Part shown: positions 1-8,988 of the stretch, piece after piece | Layout of the letters: every line of letters starts with the position of its first letter | Position numbering within the stretch: the stretch's first letter is position 1 | Assembly: GCA_006226545.1 (NCBI GenBank) | Contig: SBGR01000028.1 | Location: forward strand, 1-64,000 | Reading direction: 5' to 3' | Length of the DNA stretch: 64,000 nt | Source of the DNA: Bacteroidota bacterium | GTDB taxonomy: Bacteria > Bacteroidota > Bacteroidia > UBA8524 | Translations under genes and position numbers: made by a program | The notes under the pieces: model-generated | What the model was told of the DNA's origin: nothing | Database searches by the model: none | Seen by the model: only the letters and a program-made list of their open reading frames with translations

Positions 1-40
1 CTCCGCCCTTAGCTCTCCGCCCTTAGCTCTCCGCCCTTTG
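1..40. repeat. 14-bp tandem repeat at left edge
   Basis: A pyrimidine-rich unit, ctctccgcccttag, is repeated almost three times in a row and may continue to the left of the window. It lies just upstream of the lpxH start. No function can be assigned; it could be a short variable-number repeat in a promoter region. Confidence 0.6.
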
Positions 41-73
41 CTTTTTTCACCGCTTCCACCGTACTTTGAACGC

Positions 74-832
74 ATGTCGCTAAACGCGGGTAAAAAGATC
101 TATTTCGCTTCCGATTTCCACCTCGGCGTTCCAACTAAAGCTGCTTCGCTAGAAAGAGAAAAACGCATAGTTCGTTGGTTGGATGAAGTGAAAAAGGATG
201 CCGCTGAAATCTGGCTGATGGGCGACATCTTCGATTTTTGGTTCGAGTACAAACATACCGTGCCGAAAGGCTATACCCGTTTGCTGGGTAAGTTGGCCGA
301 ATTGAGCGATGCAGGAATCAAGTTATTCGCCTTCTCCGGCAACCACGACATGTGGATGTTCGGGTATTTTGAAGAGGAATTGAACATTCCGGTTTACCAT
401 GAACCAATTACACGTGAGTGGAACGGGAAACGTTTTTACCTAGGCCATGGCGACGGACTTGGTCCCGGAGACCACGGTTATAAATTCATTAAAAAGGTAT
501 TCCGCAATCGGCTTTGCCAAATCCTGTTTTCTATGTTGCCGGCAAGCTGGGGCATTGGTTTAGCGAATTATTTCTCCGGAAGGAGTCGGCACGCCAATGG
601 AGATAATGATGCCAAGTATTTGGGCGACGATCAAGAATGGCTGATGATCTACTGCAAAGAGATTCTTGCGCAAGAGCATTTTGACTTTTTTGTTTTTGGA
701 CACCGTCACCTCCCTTTAGACAAACCGGTTTCAGACACCAGCCGTTACATCAACCTCGGCGATTGGATTCGCTACAATACCTATGGGGTATTTGATGGGG
801 AGGAGTTTAGTTTGTTGACTTACAAGGGATAA
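74..832 (+). CDS. lpxH: UDP-2,3-diacylglucosamine diphosphatase (LpxH-type metallophosphoesterase)
   Basis: A 252-residue calcineurin-like phosphoesterase. The metal-binding motifs appear in the expected order: DFHLG (about residues 14-18), GDIFDFW (50-56), GNHD (89-92), GHGDG (124-128) and FGHRH (208-212). In the LpxH family this cytosolic, membrane-associated enzyme hydrolyses UDP-2,3-diacylglucosamine to lipid X in lipid A synthesis. The length fits the family. A longer reading from 38 is possible, but homology-like sequence begins near the ATG at 74, so that start is preferred. The gene stands alone on the plus strand. Assignment to LpxH rather than another phosphoesterase rests on the GDIFDFW and terminal GHRH pattern. 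Confidence 0.85.
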   Translation: MSLNAGKKIYFASDFHLGVPTKAASLEREKRIVRWLDEVKKDAAEIWLMGDIFDFWFEYKHTVPKGYTRLLGKLAELSDAGIKLFAFSGNHDMWMFGYFEEELNIPVYHEPITREWNGKRFYLGHGDGLGPGDHGYKFIKKVFRNRLCQILFSMLPASWGIGLANYFSGRSRHANGDNDAKYLGDDQEWLMIYCKEILAQEHFDFFVFGHRHLPLDKPVSDTSRYINLGDWIRYNTYGVFDGEEFSLLTYKG

Positions 833-946
833 ATTCATAACCCTGAAATTGTCTTTAAGTCAGCTGATTGTCAAGCTTGGGTCATACTTTACTTACTAAG
901 TAAAAGAGCGCAATATATTGGGTAGTTTTACAAAAAAAATTATCCT

Positions 947-1561
947 ATGAAAACCAAGATTCTAATTTATTTCAGCGCACTGCTTTTCTTGAGTTCTTGC
1001 AGCAAAGACAAAGAAATTCTCAACTACAAAGGTCAATTTACCATTACCGGACAAGTTGTGGACGCATCAACAGGCATGGGTATACCTTTCGCAAGAGTTC
1101 AAGTGAGTGAACTTCCTCGAGGGTTTTGGGCTTCCGGGGGCAAATGGGTGATTGATCTCAAGGCTGATGCAAACGGAATCTATTCATTCAGCTTTCAGGC
1201 TAACGCGGAGGATAACTACTATCAGTTGTATGCAAGGTCGGACAACTATGAGGACATGCAGGGAGGAGAGGAGATTACGTTTACCAGAAACAAAAAGAAG
1301 ACGCAAAACATCACACTTGTGCCCTTTGCCTATTTTAAATTGCATGTAGTTGGAAACTCAGGTGGACAGAATATTGCCTTTCGCTTCACTAAATTCAATG
1401 AAGGGGTTGATACAACAATGCTGTTTTATAGAAACCCATTGTCAGAGAGTTCTTTGACCTATTCCGTTCATTTCAGAGACACGGCATTCAATTACAAAAA
1501 GTCACTTGTAATTCACCCGGCACTATCCACGGATACGCCTTATTATAAAATTGAATTTTAA
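947..1561 (+). CDS. lipoprotein with carboxypeptidase-regulatory-like domain
   Basis: A 204-residue protein starting with a lipoprotein signal peptide (hydrophobic stretch, then LSSCSK, Cys about residue 18). Residues about 30-120 read like a CarboxypepD_reg/Ig-like fold: ITGQVVDASTGMGIPFARV followed by a glycine/asparagine-rich beta region and the LVP-type end. Such domains occur in Bacteroidota surface lipoproteins and are structural. No catalytic motif is visible. It is monocistronic, and the next gene starts 130 bp downstream. The exact role is unknown. Confidence 0.75.
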   Translation: MKTKILIYFSALLFLSSCSKDKEILNYKGQFTITGQVVDASTGMGIPFARVQVSELPRGFWASGGKWVIDLKADANGIYSFSFQANAEDNYYQLYARSDNYEDMQGGEEITFTRNKKKTQNITLVPFAYFKLHVVGNSGGQNIAFRFTKFNEGVDTTMLFYRNPLSESSLTYSVHFRDTAFNYKKSLVIHPALSTDTPYYKIEF

Positions 1562-1690
1562 GCAATACTGCGTTTCCTGTGCCTATCCACTCTGCACGCA
1601 TGTTTGAGCCGAGTTGTGTCATTTGAATCCCAAGAACTTCTTCGTCGAATACAAAGGACTTCTTGGGGTTCAATTTTGTACCTTCAAGGT

Positions 1691-2353
1691 ATGAAAGTCA
1701 AACTCCTCCCTTTGATCTTTCTGGGCACCTTTCTAAATTTTTATACTGAAAGCTCGGCGCAGGTTAAACTCTCTGTGAATTCGGGTTTAGCAGTGAACTA
1801 TGGTCCGCCATCCACGCGAACCATTTCTGTATCCTATTGGCAATATGCCCCTCAAGTTGCTTTGCAAGCCAAAATTAAAAGCCTCAGACTGGAATTGGGT
1901 CTAGGTGATTTCAAACATCAGCGGTATTCGTATTATGGAGGAGACCCCGAATGTGGCATGGGCAATACAACACCCTACCAAAGGAGCTTTCAATCTTTTC
2001 GGTCGTATTTTGAAGTTGGATTATCAATTCTGAAACATCACCGCCATAACATAGAGTGGGTAAATGGCGTAAATTATACCCGCACTAATGAAGAAGTACT
2101 GGTGGTATACGAGGCACCGGGTTCATTGGTACAAGAAAGCAAGGAGAAAATTTTAGCCTGGCATACCGGGCTTCGCTATTCCTTCCAATTAACAAAAAGA
2201 ATTCAACCTTTACTTCAGCTTGATTATGCACCTGTTTCTTCTGGGGTTATGGGGACATCGAGCTGGATAAATTCCTATTCTGAAGAATGGAATACCCAAC
2301 AATTGAGGCGAGAGTTACACGCATTCGTTGGATTGTCTATTTCTCTTAATTGA
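1691..2353 (+). CDS. hypothetical secreted / outer-membrane-like protein
   Basis: A 220-residue protein of unknown function. The ATG at 1691 is followed by a clear signal peptide (LLPLIFLGTFLNFYTESSAQ), which makes the in-frame upstream start at 1604 unlikely. The rest alternates hydrophobic and polar residues with many aromatics and ends in a beta-strand-like tail (AFVGLSISLN), as in small Bacteroidota outer-membrane beta-barrels. No named family is recognised. The preceding lipoprotein gene ends 130 bp upstream. Confidence 0.65.
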   Translation: MKVKLLPLIFLGTFLNFYTESSAQVKLSVNSGLAVNYGPPSTRTISVSYWQYAPQVALQAKIKSLRLELGLGDFKHQRYSYYGGDPECGMGNTTPYQRSFQSFRSYFEVGLSILKHHRHNIEWVNGVNYTRTNEEVLVVYEAPGSLVQESKEKILAWHTGLRYSFQLTKRIQPLLQLDYAPVSSGVMGTSSWINSYSEEWNTQQLRRELHAFVGLSISLN

Positions 2354-2390
2354 AGATTGTTCGCTAGAATACAAACTCCGAACTAAAACG

Positions 2391-2398
2391 TAAATTTG
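2391..2398 (+). promoter_or_regulatory. TAnnTTTG -7 box of prfA
   Basis: TAAATTTG is an exact match to the Bacteroidota -7 consensus and ends 7 nt before the prfA ATG. No good -33 TTG is seen at 19-21 bp. With this spacing the transcript would have almost no leader. Confidence 0.5.
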
Positions 2399-2405
2399 CG
2401 GCCTT

Positions 2406-3482
2406 ATGCTGGATAAATTAGAGGCCATCAAACGCCGTTGGGAAGACGTAGAAGTTTCTTTGGGAGATCCTGAAGCTACTTCAGACATGAAGCGTTTTGC
2501 CAAACTGAATAAAGAATACCGCGACTTAACTCCCATCGTAGAGAAGTACAAGGAATATAAAAACCTGGTAGACAACTTAGAAAGTGCTAAGGAAATCTTG
2601 CGCACAGAAAAGGACCAGGAGATGCGCGACATGGCCAAGGAGGAGATTGATACCTTAAGTGAAGGTAAATCTGTGTTGGAAGATGAAATCCGCATCATGC
2701 TCATTCCACAAGACCCTGAAGATGCTAAAAATGCCCAAGTGGAAATTCGCGCCGGAACCGGTGGCGACGAAGCCTCTATTTTTGCTGGCGACCTTTACCG
2801 CATGTACACTCGCTATTGCGATAACCGCGGCTGGAAAACAGAGGTGGTAGACTTCACAGAAGGCACCATGGGTGGCTACAAAGAAATCGTTTTTGAAGTT
2901 CAAGCGGAGAATGCTTACGGCGTGCTCAAGTTTGAATCTGGCGTACACCGTGTGCAACGTGTTCCGGCAACGGAAACACAAGGCCGTGTACACACTTCAG
3001 CTGCAACGGTGGTGGTGCTACCGGAAGCAGAAGAGGTAGACGTGGAATTGAATCCGGCCGATATCGAAATGCAAACATCCCGCTCTGGGGGTGCAGGCGG
3101 ACAGAACGTAAACAAGGTAGAAACCAAGGTGCAGCTTACACACAAGCCTTCCGGTATCGTAGTGGTTTGTCAGGTAGAGCGTTCTCAGCTGGGTAACCGA
3201 GAAAGAGCGATGACCATGCTCCGCACAAAATTGTACGAGATGGAATTGCAGAAGCACATGGAAAGCATCGCAGGGCGAAGAAAAACCATGGTTACTACAG
3301 GCGATCGCTCGGCTAAGATCCGCACCTATAACTTCCCACAAAGTCGCTTAACCGATCACCGCATTGGCTTAACCTTGTATAATCTGGATGCCGTGATGAA
3401 CGGTGAAATACAAGAGATTTTAGACCAACTTCAGCTGGCCGAGAACGCAGAGAAAATGAAGAACGAAGGCCAGGAAATTTAA
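2406..3482 (+). CDS. prfA: peptide chain release factor 1
   Basis: A 358-residue class I release factor, full family length. The PxT-type stop-codon recognition tripeptide is PAT (residues 187-189), which is RF1 and distinguishes it from the SPF of RF2. The GGQ motif (231-233) within [16 protein letters not shown] triggers peptidyl-tRNA hydrolysis in the ribosomal peptidyl-transferase centre. RF1 terminates translation at UAA and UAG. The gene has its own -7 box 7 nt upstream and no co-transcribed neighbour on the same strand within 60 bp. Confidence 0.97.
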   Translation: MLDKLEAIKRRWEDVEVSLGDPEATSDMKRFAKLNKEYRDLTPIVEKYKEYKNLVDNLESAKEILRTEKDQEMRDMAKEEIDTLSEGKSVLEDEIRIMLIPQDPEDAKNAQVEIRAGTGGDEASIFAGDLYRMYTRYCDNRGWKTEVVDFTEGTMGGYKEIVFEVQAENAYGVLKFESGVHRVQRVPATETQGRVHTSAATVVVLPEAEEVDVELNPADIEMQTSRSGGAGGQNVNKVETKVQLTHKPSGIVVVCQVERSQLGNRERAMTMLRTKLYEMELQKHMESIAGRRKTMVTTGDRSAKIRTYNFPQSRLTDHRIGLTLYNLDAVMNGEIQEILDQLQLAENAEKMKNEGQEI

Positions 3483-3546
3483 GCCTGTCGAATTATTCTT
3501 TATTTCCCATTCGAACCCTTTGTACCTTACAGCACGTTTTATAGCT

Positions 3547-4674
3547 ATGAGGTTGTATATGCTCCTTTTGATACTGCTTGGCTCTGCCTCCCTTGGCTCA
3601 GCCCAAAAGGGATACAACCTCTATTTTAGCATGTCTCCAACGGTTACGTTTGGAACCCAGTTTGAAAACGGCAGTAATCAGGTAGTCTCACCAGATAACA
3701 AAACCGGAGTGAATACCATTTACCCACTCTATTCTGTTTTAGATGGTTGGCCGGATGTAGAGCGAAGCTTCATGCAGAGCCTCGCTAGAAAGTTTTCTTA
3801 TGGTCTAATTCTAGAAGCCTACTTAAGCGAACGCCATAGCTTTAACCTAGGGATGGAGTTTGGCAGTCGCGGGTATAAGGTTATTTCGGCCAGCAGCATC
3901 AGTTCTCTAATCAGCTACAGAAACTGGTGTTTTCCTGTTTATTTCAGCCGATACAAATGGCTAGGTACATTCTGGACACTCAAGTTCAACTATGGCGGAT
4001 CCATCAATTACGCCTACTCTCAAGTTAAGAGTAATAAGGTAGTTGACATACAATCGAGTCCAACCTTGTATCCTTTACTCGGTGGAGGAGTGGAAATGGC
4101 TTATATGGGTAAGGATGGCAAGTTATCGTTTGAGCTGGCTTACTACCACGGATGGCAAAACATACTCAACCATACCTATATCGGGGTAGACAATAAACTG
4201 GGAGAAGGAATCACAAGTAACGCATCAACCCTGCGCTTGGTGATGAAATACAATTTCCAAAGGTTGAGTGGCCCTCGAAAGAGAAAGGAAAAATCGCATA
4301 GCTTGGTTGCCATAGACCCCGTTCAGTTTTGGGTAGACCGCATTCAAAAGGAACCACAACAATTGGAGGTAGATTCGGATAGTCTGGAGTTTTGTTTTTT
4401 AGACGACCAGACAGTGGATGGCGATAGTATTTTGTTGATGTGGAATGATAGTATTGTAGGAGCGCCAATTGGACTGGATAAAACTCCAGCATGCATTAAA
4501 CTTGGTTTGAAACCGGGAAATAATCGCTTGGTAGTTCATGCCATCAACGAAGGTAAAATCAAGCCGAACACCTATGAAATCCGAGTAAAAGATGGTGCTG
4601 CGGCTCATCAAATCAGGATGAAGTCAGACATGCAGAATTCGGCAGTTCTGGAGGTGCGAAGAAAGCGGTATTAA
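3547..4674 (+). CDS. hypothetical secreted protein with beta-barrel-like N-terminal part
   Basis: A 375-residue protein. The ATG at 3547 begins a signal peptide (hydrophobic LLLILLGSASLGSAQ), preferred over an in-frame start at 3520. Residues about 20-240 look like outer-membrane beta-barrel strands (many Tyr/Trp/Phe and Gly, ending in TLRLVMKYNFQR). After a basic linker (GPRKRKEKS), residues about 260-375 form a separate globular part, possibly Ig-like (LGLKPGNNRLVVHAINEGKIKP). No family is recognised. A terminator follows directly. Confidence 0.65.
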   Translation: MRLYMLLLILLGSASLGSAQKGYNLYFSMSPTVTFGTQFENGSNQVVSPDNKTGVNTIYPLYSVLDGWPDVERSFMQSLARKFSYGLILEAYLSERHSFNLGMEFGSRGYKVISASSISSLISYRNWCFPVYFSRYKWLGTFWTLKFNYGGSINYAYSQVKSNKVVDIQSSPTLYPLLGGGVEMAYMGKDGKLSFELAYYHGWQNILNHTYIGVDNKLGEGITSNASTLRLVMKYNFQRLSGPRKRKEKSHSLVAIDPVQFWVDRIQKEPQQLEVDSDSLEFCFLDDQTVDGDSILLMWNDSIVGAPIGLDKTPACIKLGLKPGNNRLVVHAINEGKIKPNTYEIRVKDGAAAHQIRMKSDMQNSAVLEVRRKRY

Positions 4675-4676
4675 CG

Positions 4677-4705
4677 AAAAAGGGCCCCGAAGGACCCTTT
4701 ATTTC
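4677..4705. terminator. bidirectional intrinsic terminator
   Basis: An inverted repeat (aaagggccc / ggaccctttt-like arms with one G-T pair) flanked by A-rich and T-rich sequence lies between two convergent genes ending at 4674 and 4734. It could serve both strands. Confidence 0.7.
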
Positions 4706-4733
4706 ACAGTATAGTTAGGAATTTGAAAATTTC

Positions 4734-5393
4734 TTATCTCAATACCACCCCTAATTTAAAGTAGATCAAAGGAGAGATGCCACTCCAGCCATAGCTCCAT
4801 GGAAATTGATCTTCGATTTCAGTAGGCTGATATCCGTCTGTAAAACGGTTGATGGAATGACGTAATGCAGCGCCGGCAGCTAATTCATAAAAGAAACGTG
4901 ATTCATCGTAGCGCATGGTTCCGAATAATACCTGCATGCCCAGTCGCGTATACTGGCGGTTTACAGGTCTTCTTTCTTGAATCAAAACAGATTGATTATT
5001 GACCACCTTGCTTACCCAGATGTTTCCGGCAGATTCTACATTAAAGTAGTTTCCTTCAACACCCACTGCGAAGTAGTTCACGCTATGCTCTTGTCTCTTT
5101 TGAATGTGGCTGAACACGTATTTGATTCCCGTGTTTACGCCAATTCCGGTTACTCTACCGGAGTCGACCAAGCCTAGTTTTCCGCTATAGAATTCGGGAG
5201 AAATGTAAAATAGATTGCCATTTTTAAGCGGAACATTGTACTCTAATTTCAATCCATTTGAAATGAAATGGATAGGAGAAATGGAGAAATACCCTTTGCC
5301 TAATTTAGGCTCGGTAGTGTCTTTTTGGCTCATGGCCGACTGGCTACACAATAGTGCGATAGACAGTCCAAGGATTAGTTTGTAGGTTTTCAT
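4734..5393 (-). CDS. hypothetical outer-membrane beta-barrel protein
   Basis: A 219-residue protein with an N-terminal signal peptide (SIALLCSQSAMSQ). The body has alternating beta-strand patterns such as GYFSISPIHFISNGLKLEY and ends in YFKLGVVLR, typical of a small beta-barrel. No enzymatic motif. Its start overlaps the stop of the LVIVD lipoprotein gene by 4 nt (ATGA), so it is the last gene of a three-gene minus-strand operon beginning at 6654. The function is unknown. Confidence 0.7.
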   Translation of the reverse strand: MKTYKLILGLSIALLCSQSAMSQKDTTEPKLGKGYFSISPIHFISNGLKLEYNVPLKNGNLFYISPEFYSGKLGLVDSGRVTGIGVNTGIKYVFSHIQKRQEHSVNYFAVGVEGNYFNVESAGNIWVSKVVNNQSVLIQERRPVNRQYTRLGMQVLFGTMRYDESRFFYELAAGAALRHSINRFTDGYQPTEIEDQFPWSYGWSGISPLIYFKLGVVLR

Positions 5394-6145
5394 AGGTCTT
5401 TACTTAGTTTACTGATTAATTGAAAGTTATTATTACTGTAGGCATACTGGTAAAGCGCGTCTGGAGCTAAAAACAACAAGTGATTCTGGAGAGGGATAAC
5501 ATCCATAACTTCCAGGGTATTCAAATGTTGTATTAGCGAAGGTTGTGCAGGATTGCTGTAGTCAAAGACTTTAATCCCTTTATCGCAAACAAATAATTTA
5601 TTCTGAAACAGGCCAAGTCCAAGTGGTGATTGCATAATCGTTCTGCTAATGAACTTTGTATTGATAGGGTCTGTTACGTCATATACCTGCAGCTCATTGG
5701 CACCGCGCATACACCGACCCAAAGCCGGATTGGAGCGCAGGGTTAAAAAGGCTAGGCTATCGTTTGCTACCACGGGATCACAAGAGGTAATATGGGTGGT
5801 AATGCTCAAATGACTGAACCCACCATTTGAAATATCGTAGATGTGCATGCCCGTCATGGTGCCGATATACAAGTATCCTTTGAAAGGAAAGATGGTTTCT
5901 ATCCCATCGCCAATTACCCGGCTTAATGGGCTATTTGGAATTCCATTGGCGTCTAACGTAAATTGATTGAGTGATTGATGGTCAACGGTAAAGAGGGAAT
6001 TACCAACGATGGCAAAGCGGGCCAATGATCCTCCAACCCCAACGCCTTCGGAGCCTATACTGGAATTAAGGTTTATATCATCAGAGCCTTTTTCACATGA
6101 AAAAAGCAGAATCGCAATGCAGAAATAATAGAGTTGCTTTTTCAT
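5390..6145 (-). CDS. LVIVD-repeat (beta-propeller) lipoprotein
   Basis: A 251-residue lipoprotein: signal ending LLFSCEKG (Cys about residue 17), then repeated segments of the LVIVD type, for example GYLYIGTMTGMHIYDISN, DSLAFLTLRS and NKLFVCDKGIKVFDYSNPAQ. Such repeats form beta-propellers on surface-exposed Bacteroidota lipoproteins. It lies in an operon: 5 nt after a similar lipoprotein gene and with a 4-nt overlap into a beta-barrel gene. Ligand unknown. Confidence 0.75.
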   Translation of the reverse strand: MKKQLYYFCIAILLFSCEKGSDDINLNSSIGSEGVGVGGSLARFAIVGNSLFTVDHQSLNQFTLDANGIPNSPLSRVIGDGIETIFPFKGYLYIGTMTGMHIYDISNGGFSHLSITTHITSCDPVVANDSLAFLTLRSNPALGRCMRGANELQVYDVTDPINTKFISRTIMQSPLGLGLFQNKLFVCDKGIKVFDYSNPAQPSLIQHLNTLEVMDVIPLQNHLLFLAPDALYQYAYSNNNFQLISKLSKDL

Positions 6146-6150
6146 GGTTC

Positions 6151-6654
6151 TTAAGGTTTAATCCAGTTAATAATGATGGTGTTTGCAGGCCTGTTTTCCT
6201 TGCTGTAAACGCTTGGAACATTGATTAAATCAGGAGGAACCATATCAGGGAAGACATCCCGTTTGCGATCTACCAATTGAATATTGGCTATATCACTAAT
6301 ATCAAAAGTAAGGAGGTCAACAGCATTGTCGGCATATAACTTAGTTCCTTTCACGGCCATGTCAACTGCCCCGGGAATAGTGATATAATGCTCTTTAACA
6401 GGGTTGGCCGGATCGCTGTTATTGATAACATGGATGCCTTGGTGTAATTCAGAAACAAAAAGGTAATTGCCAAAGGCATAAACTTTACCGGTTTCTTTTA
6501 AGGCTTGAGGTCCGCCTACTTTAATGGAGGCTTCCAATACGGCTCTATCCATCAGAACAGGCGAATAAGCTGAATCATTGGGTTCAGTTATGCCGATTTC
6601 CGGCCCACAAGAGCTCAGCAGCAGGATAAATGCAAGGGTGAAAAGGTTTTTCAT
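6151..6654 (-). CDS. short LVIVD-repeat lipoprotein
   Basis: A 167-residue lipoprotein with signal LLLSSCGPE (Cys about residue 16). The body carries the typical start of LVIVD family proteins: GKVYAFGNYLFVSELHQG and IHVINNSDPANPVKEHYITI, then KGTKLYADNAVDLLTFDIS. It has only about two repeats, so it cannot form a propeller by itself and resembles the N-terminal part of longer family members. The C-terminus (TIIINWIKP) looks natural rather than truncated. It is first in the operon with the longer LVIVD lipoprotein. Confidence 0.72.
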   Translation of the reverse strand: MKNLFTLAFILLLSSCGPEIGITEPNDSAYSPVLMDRAVLEASIKVGGPQALKETGKVYAFGNYLFVSELHQGIHVINNSDPANPVKEHYITIPGAVDMAVKGTKLYADNAVDLLTFDISDIANIQLVDRKRDVFPDMVPPDLINVPSVYSKENRPANTIIINWIKP

Positions 6655-6823
6655 GGCTTACAAAAAGTGAAGATACAATCTATTTGGAAAGGTAATAGGG
6701 TTTTGGTACAGTCGCATAAAGATATGACGTTTAACTGACAAAATACCCTTATGAGCAAGTCCTCAATCGAATTGCACTTTGAATGAATTCAAAATAGGCA
6801 CTGCACCTATGGCGGTGAAAGTC

Positions 6824-6831
6824 TATTTTTG
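6824..6831 (+). promoter_or_regulatory. TAnnTTTG -7 box of metF
   Basis: TATTTTTG matches the -7 consensus exactly and ends 9 nt before the metF ATG. No convincing -33 element is seen. No riboswitch-like structure lies between the box and the gene. Confidence 0.45.
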
Positions 6832-6840
6832 TTCTCATTC

Positions 6841-7794
6841 ATGAAAATCATTGATCATATCAATTCTGCCGAAGGCACTTTGTTTTCCTTCGAGATACTA
6901 CCGCCATTAAAAGGAAACGACATTGAAACCTTGTACCAAGGCATCGATCCTTTGATGGATTTTAAGCCCAAATTTATTGATGTTACCTATCACCGTGAAG
7001 AATACGTTTTACGCGAAAGACCGGATGGAGGCTTCGACAAAGTGGCTACACGTAAACGCCCGGGTACGGTTGGTATTTGTGCTGCATTGATGAACAAATA
7101 TCAAGTGGATGCAGTGCCTCACTTGATATGTGGCGGCTTTAGCAAAGAGGAGACTGAGAATGCCTTGATTGACTTGGCCTTTTTAGGGATAGACAATGTG
7201 CTGGCGCTTCGTGGCGATAACCTAAAAGGAGATTCCATGTTTGTGCCGGAAGAGAATGGAAACACCAATGCCTTGGAATTGGTTAATCAGGTGAAAGACA
7301 TGAACCAAGGAATTTACTTGGATGATGAACTGAAGAACGCCAACCCAACCAATTTTTGTATCGGCGTGGCTGGTTATCCGGAAAAGCACCAAGATGCTCC
7401 GAACTTGAAATCGGATTTAACTTTCTTGAAGAAGAAAATTGATGCCGGTGCAGAGTTCATCGTTACCCAGATGTTTTTTGATAACAGTAAGTACTTTGAG
7501 TTTGTAGATCACTGTCGCGCCAACGGAATCAATGTGCCCATTATTCCGGGATTGAAGCCACTTGCTACCAAAAAACAATTGTTCATCTTACCTAAGATAT
7601 TCCACATCGACCTTCCGGAAGACCTAGTGGATGAAGTAGAAAAAGCGAAGAATGCGGAGCAGGTGAAAGAAGCCGGAATTCAATGGTGTATCGCTCAGAG
7701 CAAAGAATTGAAGAAAGCCGGTGTTCCGGTATTGCACTTTTATACCATGGGTAAATCGGAAGCGACATACCGGGTAGCTAGCGAAGTATTTTAA
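6841..7794 (+). CDS. metF: 5,10-methylenetetrahydrofolate reductase
   Basis: A 317-residue TIM-barrel flavoenzyme of the MetF family; it reduces methylenetetrahydrofolate to methyltetrahydrofolate for methionine synthesis in the cytosol. Supporting motifs: FSFEILPP near the N-terminus (Glu of the EFFPPK-like motif), DVTYH, the ALRGD segment (binding FAD/NADH region) and the GGF and TQMFFDN segments. The ATG at 6841 is chosen over 6829 because it fits the family N-terminus (MKIIDHI) and the promoter box position. rsgA follows after 2 nt, so the two are probably co-transcribed. Confidence 0.95.
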   Translation: MKIIDHINSAEGTLFSFEILPPLKGNDIETLYQGIDPLMDFKPKFIDVTYHREEYVLRERPDGGFDKVATRKRPGTVGICAALMNKYQVDAVPHLICGGFSKEETENALIDLAFLGIDNVLALRGDNLKGDSMFVPEENGNTNALELVNQVKDMNQGIYLDDELKNANPTNFCIGVAGYPEKHQDAPNLKSDLTFLKKKIDAGAEFIVTQMFFDNSKYFEFVDHCRANGINVPIIPGLKPLATKKQLFILPKIFHIDLPEDLVDEVEKAKNAEQVKEAGIQWCIAQSKELKKAGVPVLHFYTMGKSEATYRVASEVF

Positions 7795-7796
7795 GG

Positions 7797-8717
7797 ATGA
7801 AAGCCCTCGTCACAAAGTCGACCGGATCTTGGTATACCTTATTAACCCCGGCGGGTGAAGAGGTTCAAGCCAGGATGCGTGGCAAATTGCGACTGGAAGG
7901 GAGTAAGTCGACCAACCCCGTTGCCGTGGGCGACGAGGTGGAGGCAGAAGAAGAGGGAAATGAAGGCCAAATGCTGATCACAAGCATTTACCCGCGCAAG
8001 AATTATATCATCCGCAAATCGAATAACCTCTCCAAGCAAACGCAGGTGATTGCAGCCAATCTCGACTTGGCTGTTTTGGTTGTTACCATGGCTACCCCCG
8101 CCACATCTACCGGCTTTATCGATCGCTTTTTAGTTACCGCCGAAGCCTACCATATCCCGGCTTTAATCGTGTTTAACAAGATTGACATCTACCATGAAGA
8201 TGCCTTATACCTGCTTCGTCTCTATGAGAAAATTTATGAATCGGTAGGGTATGAATGCCTGCAAGTTTCAGCCACGCGAGGCACCAACATGAATTTACTG
8301 AGGGAGAAAATTGAAGGTAAAACTTGTTTGTTTTCAGGGCATTCGGGCGTGGGGAAGTCTACATTGCTGAATGCTTTAGACAGTAGCATTCAACAAAAGA
8401 CAGGTGAGATATCTACCTACTCCAATAAAGGTAAACACACCACCACTTTTGCTGAGATGTTTCTTTTGCCCAATACTACCCGCTTGATTGATACGCCGGG
8501 CATCAAAGACTTTGGCGTGGTGAATCTTGAAAAATCCGAAGTGAGCCATTTCTTTCCGGAGATGAAATCGCGTTTAGGCGAATGCAAGTTCAACGATTGC
8601 CTGCATGTAGAAGAACCGGGTTGTGCCATCTTGGAAGCCTTAGAAGCAGAGAAAATAGAAATCAGTCGCTATTACTCCTACCTCAGTATCCTCAACAACG
8701 AGGATGTACATCACTAA
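7797..8717 (+). CDS. rsgA: small ribosomal subunit biogenesis GTPase RsgA
   Basis: A 306-residue circularly permuted GTPase: N-terminal OB-fold (about 1-70), then NKID (127-130, G4) before the P-loop GHSGVGKST (181-189, G1) and DTPG (232-235, G3). The C-terminal zinc site is complete: Cys263, Cys268, His270, Cys276. RsgA checks the maturing 30S subunit and its GTPase is ribosome-activated. It starts 2 nt after metF, so translational coupling is likely. Confidence 0.97.
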   Translation: MKALVTKSTGSWYTLLTPAGEEVQARMRGKLRLEGSKSTNPVAVGDEVEAEEEGNEGQMLITSIYPRKNYIIRKSNNLSKQTQVIAANLDLAVLVVTMATPATSTGFIDRFLVTAEAYHIPALIVFNKIDIYHEDALYLLRLYEKIYESVGYECLQVSATRGTNMNLLREKIEGKTCLFSGHSGVGKSTLLNALDSSIQQKTGEISTYSNKGKHTTTFAEMFLLPNTTRLIDTPGIKDFGVVNLEKSEVSHFFPEMKSRLGECKFNDCLHVEEPGCAILEALEAEKIEISRYYSYLSILNNEDVHH

Positions 8718-8785
8718 TCAACCCACTTCAAGATTATTTTTAAAAAGACTAGGGGGATAAACCCAGCAGCGTGTCTTAACTGCGA

Positions 8786-8965
8786 ATGAATGCAAGTAAG
8801 TACACCTCCAGAAAAAGTAACCGAAACATAAAAGTGCTCATCGTTCTTGGGCTCTTCATCACTTTTGCTTGTTCTGTATTACTGGAAAAAACTTTGATGA
8901 GCGACCACATGAAGGCAATCTCATCTGAGCCACAGGTGGAAGACTTGCAAGTGAACTTAAAATAA
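8786..8965 (+). CDS. small single-pass membrane protein (59 aa), hypothetical
   Basis: ATG at 8786, TAA at 8963-8965. A basic N-terminus (SRKSNRNIK) is followed by a hydrophobic segment at about residues 17-33 (VLIVLGLFITFACSVLL) and a short acidic tail. This is the layout of a small inner-membrane protein with the N-terminus inside. Its only support is this composition, the good fit between rsgA and the next lipoprotein gene (23 nt gap) and the lack of a competing ORF. A Cys in the hydrophobic stretch is not a proper lipobox. Unknown function; may be spurious. Confidence 0.4.
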   Translation: MNASKYTSRKSNRNIKVLIVLGLFITFACSVLLEKTLMSDHMKAISSEPQVEDLQVNLK

Positions 8966-8988
8966 CTGTAACTTATCGAATTGTTTAT

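Noticed and set aside
6720-6840. SAM riboswitch upstream of metF
   Set aside because: No conserved folding was seen and the -7 box leaves almost no leader.
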